Shown here one piece after another: positions 23,097 to 35,400 of a stretch of DNA of 64,000 nt; within the stretch, counting starts at the first letter, position 1, and every line of letters starts with the position of its first letter. The stretch is from Scenedesmus sp. ARA3 (taxonomy: Eukaryota > Chlorophyta > Chlorophyceae > Sphaeropleales > Scenedesmaceae). The position numbers and the translations under genes are program-made. Where the stretch lies: contig RWJK01001407.1 in NCBI GenBank assembly GCA_004335835.1, positions 17,077-81,076 on the forward strand, read 5' to 3'. The notes beneath the pieces were generated by a model that was not told the DNA's origin, did no database searches, and saw only the letters and a list, made by a program, of their open reading frames with translations.

Positions 23097-24056
23097 TGGG
23101 CGGGTGTGCACGATGTGCGCACATGCCATGCGACATGGCGTGTTTCATGACTCGCAGACAGCTTGCCACAGTATGTTGCCGCATGTTTGTTACATATCAG
23201 CATGCAAGCTATGGACATGCTTGCTGTCTGATATCAGATGCTATGCATCCATATTATGGGTGCTGAACATGGAAAGGCCACAGCTGTTGGTGTAGCAATA
23301 TCAAATTAAATCATGCGAACCTTCGCATGGTGTTATTACTGCAAGCTTACTGTTGTCACAATCCTTGGTTCCCTGTGACCCATAATAATCACTATGCAAT
23401 AGTTGTGCATAGAATGCAAAACACGTGCAAAGGAGCGCTCCGCTAGCGTGCACGTGGCCAACCACCACCATGCCGCTGCAGCAATGCACGTCGATGCATA
23501 TGTAGCCATGCAAAGCAAGTAGTAGACTGGTGTTGAGTTCCCTGACGTTGATGAAAGCTTGCTGGCATTTGCAGCAAGAAAATAGTAGTTTATTTGGATA
23601 TGGAGTGCAACGTGTGGCTGCTGCCTTCAACCATACGCTGCGCCCCCAACATGAACCTTTGAAAGAAGCAGCCAACACGCAACATGCAACTACCTGAAAG
23701 ATTTGGAGCAGCCGATAATCAACCTGGAATTGTAAGCCAACACAAATAATAAGACCAACGCACCGTTTGCCCAGAATCCATACCTACACAAGTATTATCG
23801 CACAGCCCACATAAATGCATCCGGTATAATGCTTTGCTGCATCAGCTGGAACATGCCTTGGCCGGCTGCACACTGCGCGTTGCAACATGCACCTACCTGA
23901 AAAGTCTACAGCAGCTGATACTCAACCTGCAACCTCAATGCATATTTTACCCACAGCATGCCTACTGCAATATCCCTGCAACAGAATACGACAAGATACA
24001 TCTCAGGACTCAAAGCTGGCTCAACCACTAGCCCATTGCACCGGGCACATACCAGC
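23097..24056. other. Convergent intergenic stretch (3' ends of two genes)
   Basis: It holds the 3' flanks of the orphan (+) and the GT2-GH9 gene (-). At about 23825-23882 there is an echo of the GT2-GH9 stop-codon region: CGGTATAATGCTTTGCTGCA matches 24059-24079 and the match continues through GGCCGGCTGCACACTG. No other coding signal. Confidence 0.65.
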
Positions 24057-26130
24057 CTACGGTATAATGCTTTGCTGCATCAGCTGGAACATCCCTTGGC
24101 CGGCTGCACACTGGCCAACGCTGACCTCCTGATGCAGTAGGCCCCCCAGGGCGCCTATCAAGGGGATGTTGTGGTGCACACCGATGCTTGAATACCTGGG
24201 CATGAATGGATCATCTACATACACGTCATCAGCGTCTGGGCCCGCCACCAGTGCACCTGCATACAACATAAGTAAAATGCAACAGCACGCGGTCATGGCT
24301 TGCCACATGAAGGGGTCATCTACATACACGTCATCAGCGTCTGGGCCCGCCACCAACGCACCTGCATCAACAATAAGCACGTATTTTTGGACGAAAATAA
24401 CAAGATTTGCTGGGCATCTACATTAGGGGTCATCTACATACACACCATCAGCGCCTGGGCCCGCCACCAGTGCACCTGCATACAGCATTGGTGAAAAGCG
24501 AACAGCACGCGGTCATGCCGTGCCACATGAAGGGGTCATCTACATACAAATCATCAGCTCCTGGGCCCGCCACCAGTGCACCTGCATACAACATAAGTTA
24601 AGAGCAGGTATGGACATGTGAGTCCTGGCACCATCTGAGACGGTGTGAGCAATAAAAAAATAGGTGAACAGCATGGCACGTATTCATGCCGTGTCATTAG
24701 GACCTGTAGTCAAGACATCTTCACGCACACAACAGGATGCAAGTGTTGAAACAGGGACACTCTCGCAATGCATGCACGGCAATAGCTGTGATACCACAAA
24801 ACCGCACACAGTGCGTGTATGGTTCTTGCAACTATCTGGCATTCACACTGCATCACACCCACCTCTCAAAGTAAGCTTCTCATCCATACCAGGGGGGCAG
24901 CTTTGATACATGCGCCCCTCACTCGTTGCTACAAGCCAAGGGGAGCTGCAGCTTGCAAGGCGGTGCTGCGGATGCGCAGGGTAGCTTGCCCCATAGCCAA
25001 TGAGGTAGCTGTCACTCAAGCGGCCACGGCCAAGAGTGTAGCTAACCTGCAGTGGCAGTTGCACATGCGGCAACGTCAACAGGTCTCAACGCACATCAGG
25101 GTTGGCAGGGTAGCTTGCTCCATAGCCGATGAGGTAGCTGTCACTCAAGCGGCCTCGGCCGAGAGTGTAAGAAACCTGCAGTAGCAGTCATGCGTGCTGC
25201 GATGTAAACAGAAGTGCTTCTCTGCATTCCGACATTACGAGACGCATGGCTGATGGCTGATTTTTATATCATACCCATCACACAACTATTGTGCGGCGAG
25301 GATCTGACGGTAGATCAGCAGTGGCAGCGCTCCCTGGAGTTGCATAGCACCCAGCTCAGGCATTACTTCGTTTTGTGTGCTGCACTGCATCTGATGTAGT
25401 ATCTGTTACAAAGCAACCACGTATAGAACGTGTCCTAGTCGACTCACCGTGTCCAAGGCGAAGCAGCGCAGCCTGCGCTTCACGCTGAATGCTAAGCTGC
25501 TGTCTTCAGCAGCCCAAAGCAGGCCAAGCAGGCTGGTCATCGCTGCTGTTGGCAGCGGCTGTTGCTCTACCCACGGCTTCCAATACGATGTTCAGGCAAT
25601 GCTTTAACGTGTGTGCTGCACTGCCTCTGATCTAGTGCCTGTTACAGAGCAACCAGGTACATAACGTAGCCTAGTCAACTCACCGTGTCCAAGGCAAAGC
25701 AGCGCAGCCTGTGCTTCACGCTCAATGTTAAACTGCTGTCCTCAGCAGCCCACAGTAAGCCAAGCAGGCTCGTCATCGCTGCTGTTGGCAGCGGCTGCTG
25801 CTCCACCCACGGCAGCCCGCCGGCGGTTGTGCGCGTCACGGCTGTGTACTCATTCTGTAACGCATGCATGGTGAAGAGCAACCACCACATATGTTGGTGT
25901 CCATTGGGGGCACGTGTATGTAATTACGTAGTGTTGAAGCATTCTGTTACCTGGGCTTGTTGTGCGCACAGAGGAGTGGCGCAACCTGTACAGGGGCAGC
26001 CTCTGTTGGTGCCTCTTCAAAGCAAGCGGGGAGCGGAAGGGAGGTGCTAAACAGTGCGAACAGGGTGTTGAAGAAGATGATTACAGCGACGCTTGCGGGC
26101 AGTTGTACAGTTCACCAGGTTGCCTAGAGC

Positions 26131-26184
<54 letters not shown>

Positions 26185-26432
26185 CCGCTCACCTTGCCCT
26201 TCAGCCACCCCTCCCACATCAGAGACAGCGCCCTCCTGTGGTGCCCGTTAGCTTCCTCATCAACTTGAGATGCCTCCACACCTGGTCAAGCTGTATGATG
26301 GAGTAGACTTATAAAAACCTGATGCTGCCTCACCTTTCCCTTCAGCCACCCCTCCCACATCAGCGACAGGGCCCTCCTGTGGTGCCCATTAGCCTCCTCA
26401 TCAACTTGAGATGCCTCTGAGACCAGCAGGAG

Positions 26433-26470
<38 letters not shown>

Positions 26471-29400
26471 CTCACCTTGCCGTCCAGCCACCCTTCCCAC
26501 ACTAACGACAGCGCCCTCCGATGGCGCGCATTTGCCTCCTCATCAACTTGAGATGCCTCAGAGACCAGCAGCACAGCAGCGGGCTACAACACACAATTGT
26601 TGCATGCGCAGCAGCAGCAGCACTCACCTTGCCCTTCAGCCACCCTTCCCACATCAGGGACAGCGCCCTCCGGTGGTGACCGTTTGCCTCCTCAGCAACT
26701 TGATCTGCAGTCTGCTTGCACACCTGATCAAGCTGTATAGTAGATTCAACTCCTAATGCTGCCTTACCTTGCCCTTCAGCCACCCCTCCCACATCAGAGA
26801 CAGTGCCCTCCTGTGGTGTCCATTTGCCTCCTCATCGACTTGAGATGCTTCAGAGACCAGCAGCACAGCAGCCGGCCAAGCCATGTTGTCGTGTGAGGGC
26901 CAGTAGTAAGCAGGCGAGCCCCAGGCTGCCTCTTGGGCCCAGTGGCTTGCAAGGTAGATGTGAGCGGAGACCCTGTATGTGATGTCACCTGCAATGCACA
27001 ACAACCAAACAATGCAGCAGCGAGGCAGTGCAGACCTTTATATAACATCTTGGCCTGTAATTACGCAGGAACTCCTAGAAAGGGTAGTGCATTGACAAGC
27101 ATGGAGGTTCTGCATAGACAGCAGCTGCGCAATGATATGGAGGCGCTACTCACCCAACATGCATGTCCAGGTGAGGCGAGCACAGTTGCTGCACCTGATC
27201 AACTATGCCATCATGACTTCGCATCTGCCAGACAATCACAAATCGCACCTGTAGCTTTACCAAGCCACGCAGCCGCAAGAGCCATGTCATCAAGCACGCT
27301 GCTGCTGCCAAAGTCCTGCACACCAACCGCAGCACCATTCTCATATTCCAACAATCTCTGCTGCCCCTCCGGCAGCAAAGCCTCAAAAGTGATGTTTGCC
27401 TGCGGCCGCAGCAGCACGGCTTCCTGGTACAGGAGCTTGGCCGTTTCGAGCGATGCATTCGCAAACTGTGGGTGCACATCTTTTGCCACCATGTAGGTGG
27501 CTGCCAGTGCGGCTGCTGCTGCTGCCAGAACATCTGCGCCTGCGCCTTGTGTTGCAGGTGATGCTGCGGGTGCTGTTGTGTTGATGAGCAGCACACTTCT
27601 GTCAGTGGGCATGGCCCAGGGTGGGCCCCAAAAGCCCAACGCAGTTGATGTATTCACCAAGTAGTCGGCTGGGTTGCCAATCTGCAAGGCAGCAAGCGTT
27701 TGAATCATCAATAAGGATGTTTTGGATCTTGTGCATGCCTTGATGTGCCTGTCACCTAAACAGATATTAGTCAAAGCATGGCCCAGGGGGGTCCCCAGAA
27801 GCCCAAAGCAGTTGACGTGTTTACAAAGTAGTCGGCTGGGTTGCCGATCTGCAAGGCAGAAAGGCGATGGGATCATCAGTCAGGACGTGTGTGCAGCTTG
27901 CGCGCATCATGTGCCTGTCACCGTTGAACCTACACATTTATCAGTCAATGCACCGCTTGTGAAGCATAAGAACATGCTTTGTACATTGCAGAAACAAGTT
28001 GCCAAGCCACTCACCCTTGCCACGTACAGGCCTGGGCCGATGCGGCAGTCCATCAGGTACTGTGCACCCACTTGCAGGCTGACCAGCAGCTGAGAGAACA
28101 CGCCGGCCTGCACGTGTAACGACGCAGAAAACGGGCTTCACATGCAGGTCATTAGATGGCTGGCAGAAATGTGATCAGAAATCCCGCCAATCATACACTT
28201 CAAAGCAGCACGATTAGGCTAGCCACGTCCAGGCTGACCAGCAGCTGAGATGACATGCCTGCCTCCATCTGTTGCAAAGGCATGCAGTACAATTATTGAA
28301 TGAGAAACACCTGCGCAGGGCTGGATTATCTGGCACCTTCACGCTCTTGTTGCGCTGCAAGTCTGGTGTTGCATCAATAGTGAACTGTCCATCAAATTTA
28401 GTTCTGCAGCACCTGCCCAGGGCTAGCCGGCATGCTTGCACCCCCACCTGCTCATATATCTGCCTGAACTGCAGCAGCGACCAAGCCAGCATCGACATGC
28501 TTGTAGCAAGCGGAAAGCTGTGCTTCACATAGTCAGCGCCCATGTAGAAGCCTCCATGCACCAAGTCCATTGGATTCCCTGTTGCATTCGCAAGCCAAGG
28601 GTAGCTATCCAATGCCTGCAGTATCCAGGGATCATCTTTTGCCACTGCAGGAGACGGCATGCTGCCATAAAATGCTGTGCCATTCTGAAATGCGGCCAAT
28701 ACACTTGTATTGGCTGATGGCAGCACTGTAGCGATGTTGGTGGCTGTCAGGGGGTATGGTGCGCTGCGCTGGGCTTGCAGGAAGCCGCTGGACAGTTGCA
28801 GCGCTTGCACCAGGTCATGGTGTCTCGGAGTGAGCAGCCACAGCACCAGCAGGGCGCCTGCAGTCAGAAACAGGCATGCAATTAGACTAAAATCAGCATG
28901 TAACAGGGAGGTTTTGAGAAAGCAAGTTTGGGCTTGCAGGAAGCTGCTGGAGAGCTGCAGCGCTCGCAGCAGGCCGTGGCTGCGCGAATTCAGCAGCCAC
29001 AGCACCACCAGCGCACCTGCAGAAGCACCAGCAGCAGCCACCATCCCACCTTGGTGACAAGGGCTTCCAAGAGTGCTGGCTTCGCATGGCATTGAGTGCT
29101 AGGATCTATATGGCAAGCACATGGCACCACGCCGTGTGTTGACAACACCAGCTATATCTTTCAAACACACACGTATGACATGCAGCTATGCAGAAGCTGG
29201 TGTACCCAATAGGAACACAAATGGAGCATGTTTTGAACAAGCAAGCAGCACACCATTACCCACCTACAAACAGCGCCATGTTGGCAGCCTGCCCCATGTA
29301 CACCGACACGCAGATCTGCAATACATTTGCATAGGGGTGATAACCTAGCATGCAAAATAATTCTATACACCACCACCCACCTACAAACAGCGCCATGTTG

Positions 29401-32400
29401 GCTGCCTGCCCCACGTACACCGCAGCTCGCAGCAGCCTGCCCTTGGTTGGAGTTGAGACAGAGTTGAAAAAAACAAGCAAGCAGCAGTTTGCACACCACC
29501 ACTCACCTGCAAACAGCGCCATTGGCAGCCTGCCCCACATACACTGCTGCACAGCGGCACACCGCACACATGACATGCAGATTTCCGATGCATTTACATA
29601 AGGATCATAATCTAGCATCCTGTGCAACGCCACCCACCTACAAACAGAGCCATGTTGGCAGCCTGCCCCACGTACACTGCCGCCCGCAGCAGCCTGCCCT
29701 TGGCACAGTCCAGAGACCATGAATAGAACAAGCAAGCAGCAGTTCGCACACCACCACCTACCTACAAACAGCGCCATGTTGGCCGCCTGCCCCACGTACA
29801 CCGCCACCCTCAGCAGCCTGCCCTTGGTGCAGCAGTAGATGAAGAACAGCAGCGGAGGGATGGCATTGATGCCCGCCAGCAGTAGCGCCAGCAGCATAAA
29901 CTCGTCCATGAAGCCACGCGAGAAGACCTGCAGGCCAAACATGACAGATAACAGGATGAATTTATTTGATTTTTGATCCATTGATCGGTGCCCACCAGCA
30001 GCAGCGCCAGCAGCATGAACTCGTCCATGAATCCACGCGAGAAGACCTGCAAGCCAAACATAAATAGTCTTGTTACAACAGGTAACATGATGGACGGATG
30101 GCTGACGGCAGCAGCCCCAGAAGCATGAAGTCATCTACAAAGCCATGGGCAAAGACTTACAAGCCAAAAACAACAGATAATGTGGTGAGCAACTGGCTGG
30201 TGGCAGCAGCAGCGTCAGCAGCGTGATCTTATCAGGCTGCAGTGCGTCACAGCCATGCATGGCACCAGTCAAGTGGCTGCTGTAACAGCACACACAGGGA
30301 CCCACCTGTGTGGCGCTTGTTGCGCTGCGCAGGTCAAACCGCTGCCTCTGCTCCTGAATCTGCCACGCTCCTGCTGCGATTGCAACAACACTGGTGCCAA
30401 GGCTAATCAGCAGCACCCAAGGATCAGAGCGCCAGCCTAGCCCTTGCACATTTGTGCGCAGCCATTCAAAGCGGCTGCTGGCCTTCTTCTGCTGCTGCTG
30501 CTGCTGCTGCTTCTGTGGGGTTTTGTTGTTGTTCCCTGGCTGTGCTGCTGAGCCAGCACAAGGCCAGCAGGAGGAGCAGCCGGTTATGCCTGCAGGCTTG
30601 GCTGCAGCAGCCGAGGTGTGCTGCTGCTGCTGCTGCTGCTGCTGGCCTCCTGCAACTGCACAGGTGGCAATGGCTCGCGCCGCCGCCGCAGCAAGCGTGT
30701 CGGCGGCCAAGCCATCCGCGCTGTTGCAAGCTGCCGCCGCCGCCGCCGCAGCATTTCCTGCAACGCTTGCAGGATCACCAGCTGCATCTGCCACCGCAGT
30801 AGCAGCTGCTGCATCACTGCTGCAGCCGCCTTCCTCTGCCTGCTCTACTGCCTCTGCAATAGGCATAGGCAGCCCTGCCATGCCCCTAACAGAGCTCTGC
30901 TGCTGTGCCTTAGCTGCTGCCTGCTTGCGCTCCCCGAGCGAGTCTGCAAACGTACTGCTGGCCGTGACGTATGTAGTACTAGCCGTAGCATGCATGGCAG
31001 CATGGCTATCAGCCCCTTGACCTGCCTCAGCCGCCGCCGCTGCTGCTGCTGCTGCTGCCATTGCCTGCCGATCTGATGCCCTGATGGCATTCATCCTGTG
31101 GCCCATGGTCATTGAAAAGTGTGACACAGAATGCACAGTTGCAAGCAGCATGCCTCCCAGTGCTGCCAGGGCTGCTGCTGCTGGGGTGGTGCCTGCCTTC
31201 TTGTCTGTTGCCTTGAAGCCACCCTTAGCTTTAAATTTGAGGCTCGACCTGAAGTACAAGCAGTACAAGCAGTGCAAGCAGTACACGTAGTGAGAGGGTT
31301 GCCTGCCTTCTTGTATGTTGCCTTGAAGCTACCTTGGCCTTGAACTTGAGGCTCGACCTGAAGTTCAGGCAGTACAAGCAGTACAGCAGTGTATGTACTG
31401 AGCAAGGTGCAACCGTGGCAGGGGTGCCTGCCTTCTTGTCTGTTGCCTTGAAGCCACCTTTGGCATTGAACTTGAGGCTCGACCTGAAAGGCAACCCAGA
31501 CATTTGTGCAAAGAGAGAGGATGATGTCATCGCCGTACCAACGCAGCTGCCTGGCCATACAGCTGACATACACTTTGCTGCTGGAACAGGTTGGGCATGT
31601 GTGTGCGCAGTTCTTGCCAGCCAGCACACTCCAAACCATCTTGCGCCATGAACAGCAAACTTTGGTTGACTTAAACAGCATATCTGGGCGACGGTTCAAC
31701 TCACATGAATGCATTCAAGGCCGCTTTGGCATAAGTACAAGCCAGCAGATGATCAGATGTCAGCGACAGCCACATGCCTTGAGCTTGCTTCAAACTGCTA
31801 GCGTGGAAGTTCACAGCAGCACCAGCCGCACAGTACAGCGTGCTACACAACATCACAGCAACCATGCGCTGCAAGGTAACGTCACCGCATCTGGCTTCGA
31901 CTAAACGACTCACATGAGTGCGTTGAATGCCGCCTTTGCATACGTAAACGCCAGCAGATGATTAGATGTCAGCGACAGCCACATGCCTTGTGCCTGCTTC
32001 AAGCTGCTAGCGTGGAAGTTCACAGCAGCTCCCGCCGCAAAGTACAGCGTGGCTGCAAGGCTGAATTCGAAGCTGAGGGCCACGGGGTGCACGCCCCACA
32101 CCAGGCTTATGAAAGGCACCAGGGTGTAGACAAAGGTGGTGATGGTGGTCGCAACATAGGCCCAGGTGCCTGCAACAACACAATGCGCAACAGTTGCCGC
32201 GACGCGTTTCTGGAGCGAGATCATGTACGTGATTGCCACATAGGCCCAGGTGCCTGCGGCAGCAATGATGTTTTGTCAGCGAGCCATTGGATGCTCAGGG
32301 CCACCGGGTGCACGCCCCACACCAAGCTGACAAATGGTACCAGGGTGTAGACGAAGGTGGTGATGCTGGCCACGTACTGCGGCAGAAGCGGCATGTTCGA

Positions 32401-35400
32401 AAACACGCAGCAGTTGACGAGCCTTCTCTCTGAATCTGCTGCATAGACAATAAGGCCACCACAAAAAAAAACGATAACGCGCTTTGCCCAACCAGTGCAC
32501 ACGCTGCAGCGACTGCACCTCATGTGCATTGATTGCCAGGAGGGCAAACACCCAAACAGCTGACAATGAACACCAGTTCGCCAGGTACCGTTAAATGTGA
32601 ATCATCCTAGACAGCGATGGCAGCAGCGCCCTCGTGCGCACCGTTGGTGTACAGCACACCACACAGCATGACACAAAGAACGAGCAGCCTAGGCAGCAAC
32701 ACCACAATCCCACACACAAACACGCGCACCGTTTGTGTACAGCACGCGCTACAGCATGTTGAGCTTGGGGTGCAGCAGCGCGCAGTGCCTGCTGAAGAAG
32801 ACTTGAGAGTGGCCCTTGGCCCAGCGGCTGCTCACTAGTCAATGACAGCAGCTAAAACGCTGACTTGCCAACTGGACGCATGCATTCAAGCAGCAACAAA
32901 CCTGATGTCAGCCACAGCAGAAAAAGAAAGCAGCCAAAAGCCACAGCAGCAGCGACACACGCCCCCGCGCGCACCATATGTGTACAGCACGCGCAGCAGC
33001 ATGCTGAGCTGTGGGTGCAGCAGCGGGCAGTGCCTGCTGAAGAAGACCTGGAAGTGGCCCTTGGCCCAGCGGCTGCTCACTAGACAAGAAAATGACAGCA
33101 GTTGCAGTGACTGGACTTGGCAGCAGGACACACGCAACAAAAGTAAACCCCAAACTCCAAGCCGGCAACCGCTTTACACATAATGAAACATGCAAAAAGC
33201 CGCAAAAGCAGCAGCGCCACGCACGCACCGTTGGTGTACAGCACCCGCTGCAGCATGCTCAGCCGGGGGTGCAGCAGCGGGCAGTGTCTTGAAAAGGACA
33301 CCTGGAAGCGGCCCTTGGCCCAGCGACTGACCACTAGACAATGACAGCAGCTACAAAACTGACTTGCCAGTGAGAAACACGCATCACAAGCAGCAAAAAT
33401 CCTGATGCTCTCAGCCACAGCAAAGACAAACAGCAGCCAAAAGCCAAAGCAGTAGCGCCACACGCACTTGAACCTACCGTTTGTGTACAGCACGCGCTGC
33501 AGCATGTTGAGCTTGGGGTGCAACAGCGGGCAGTGTCTTGAAAAGAAGACCTGGAAGTGGCCCTTGGCCCAGCGGCTGCGCTGCTGCAGCACGGCACGCA
33601 CCTCCTCCGGCGCCTCACCCTCCTGCAGCAGCAGCAGCAGCANNNNNNNNNNNNNNNNNNNNNNNNNNNNNNNNNNNNNNNNNNNNNNNNNNNNNNNNNN
33701 NNNNNNNNNNNNNNNNNNNNNNNNNNNNNNNNNNNNNNNNNNNNNNNNNNNNNNNNNNNNNNNNNNNNNNNNNNNNNNNNNNNNNNNNNNNNNNNNNNNN
33801 NNNNNNNTGCTGCAGCACGGCACGCACCTCCTCCGGCGCCTCACCCTCCTGCAGCAGCAGCAGCAGCAGCGGCGGCGGCGACGGCGGCAGTGGCGGTGGT
33901 GGTGGTGGCTTTGTAGTACAGATATGGATGTGCAAGCTGGTGCCAAGGCAGTTGCAGCATACATGCGATTGGTGGAGAAGCCTTCCTTACTCATGCTGGT
34001 AGCGCAGGCAGTCCACCCTATAGAATTCCTGCAGGTTCATTTCATGAGAGATTTGGTGCTCAAGGGCTTGCAGTGTGTTTTGCGGTGCTCACTCTCCTTT
34101 TCTTGTCTCAGACCTGTGTTCAACCTGTTGTGGCTCATACCCTCCAAGATGGTGCCAGGACCCACATGTAACTATCCTCTCAATTTCGCAGGATGGGCCA
34201 GCTTAAATGAACAAATGAGCCAGTATCATAAGGCGGAGCACTCACCGCCAGGTACAGCGGCAGGTAGCGCCCATGCACTCCAGCCGCCTTCAGCTGCAGC
34301 GACAGCGCATAGTCCTCCGTGATGGTCCACTCAGGGAACCAGCCCACCTGCAGGTATGCGTAACGTTGCATAACAATGTGATGATAACATGTACATGTGT
34401 GCTGATTCTTGGCTGCTGGTCTGCTGCATCATCTGTGTCATGCATGGTTGCTGCTCTGCTGCTTGTCTGCTGCTGGCTAGAAGCTGTACCGGGCACTAAT
34501 TCCAGCTGCTGCTGCTGCTGCCCACCTTTGCCAAGCACTTTGCCCTGATACAGAAGTTTGTGCCAGTGCAGCCGACATACCTGCACACAGGAGACCGCAG
34601 CAAAGCAGAACAAGCGGCAGCAGCCACAGCCAGGTGTCAGCAGTAGGGGTGCCGCATGTTTTTTGGTGGCGCAACTGAAAAAACATCCCAACAAAGTCGA
34701 TTCCAACGTCCTGTACGCCGCAGCGAGTTGAAGTGAAGTAAGCAGTCTGGTGCCGCTGCAAACAGATGCAGCACAGGCAAGCGGAATTTGCTGCAACATT
34801 ACACACAGCCACACAACACAAAAAAACCCAGTGCTCTCACCCCAGCTCATCCCAAACCCTGCAGTATGTTCTGCCAGAACTGCGTGTTGATTCCCCGATT
34901 GCACCCAATGCAACAAAGGCGAATTCTTACCAAACAACATAGCAGACAGTCCTGCAACAACGGCAGCACTTTTCACCCCAGCGCATCCCGGCCTGGCAGA
35001 ATGTTTTCCCAGAAATAGAGAGTTTTACGTGTTGGTGTCCGTATTGCAACAACTGCAGCCCAGGCAACCAATACCCGGCTACATGGCACAAGCCACATAC
35101 CAACAACACACAGCAATCTCACCCCAGCGCATCTAGGCCTGGCAGTATGTTCTCCCAGAACTGTGTGTTGATGTTGTTCCAGATGTCGCCGGCCTGAGGG
35201 ATGTTGCTGAAGGCCTGGGGCGTCAGGCACAGCCCCACTGACTCATCCCACATCACCTCAAGCACCTGCAGCAGCAGCAGCAGCAGCAGCGGCAGCCAGT
35301 TAGGAACCCATGACACCGCTTGCCGCACATAGGCAGCATTAATAGGCAAATCCTTGTCAGCGTGAAAAACACACCAAGCGGCATCTTCTCCAAGTGGCAA

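Noticed and set aside
28929..29092. Independent GH9 gene starting with MPCEAS... or MVAAAGASAG...
   Set aside because: Kept as an alternative only. The phase match, the shared membrane helix and the lack of room for a terminator and promoter favour the fusion.
32630..33337. QxxRW copies as separate glycosyltransferase genes
   Set aside because: They contain only the one exon edge, with no DAD or TED motifs nearby, and follow the donor-side echo pattern.
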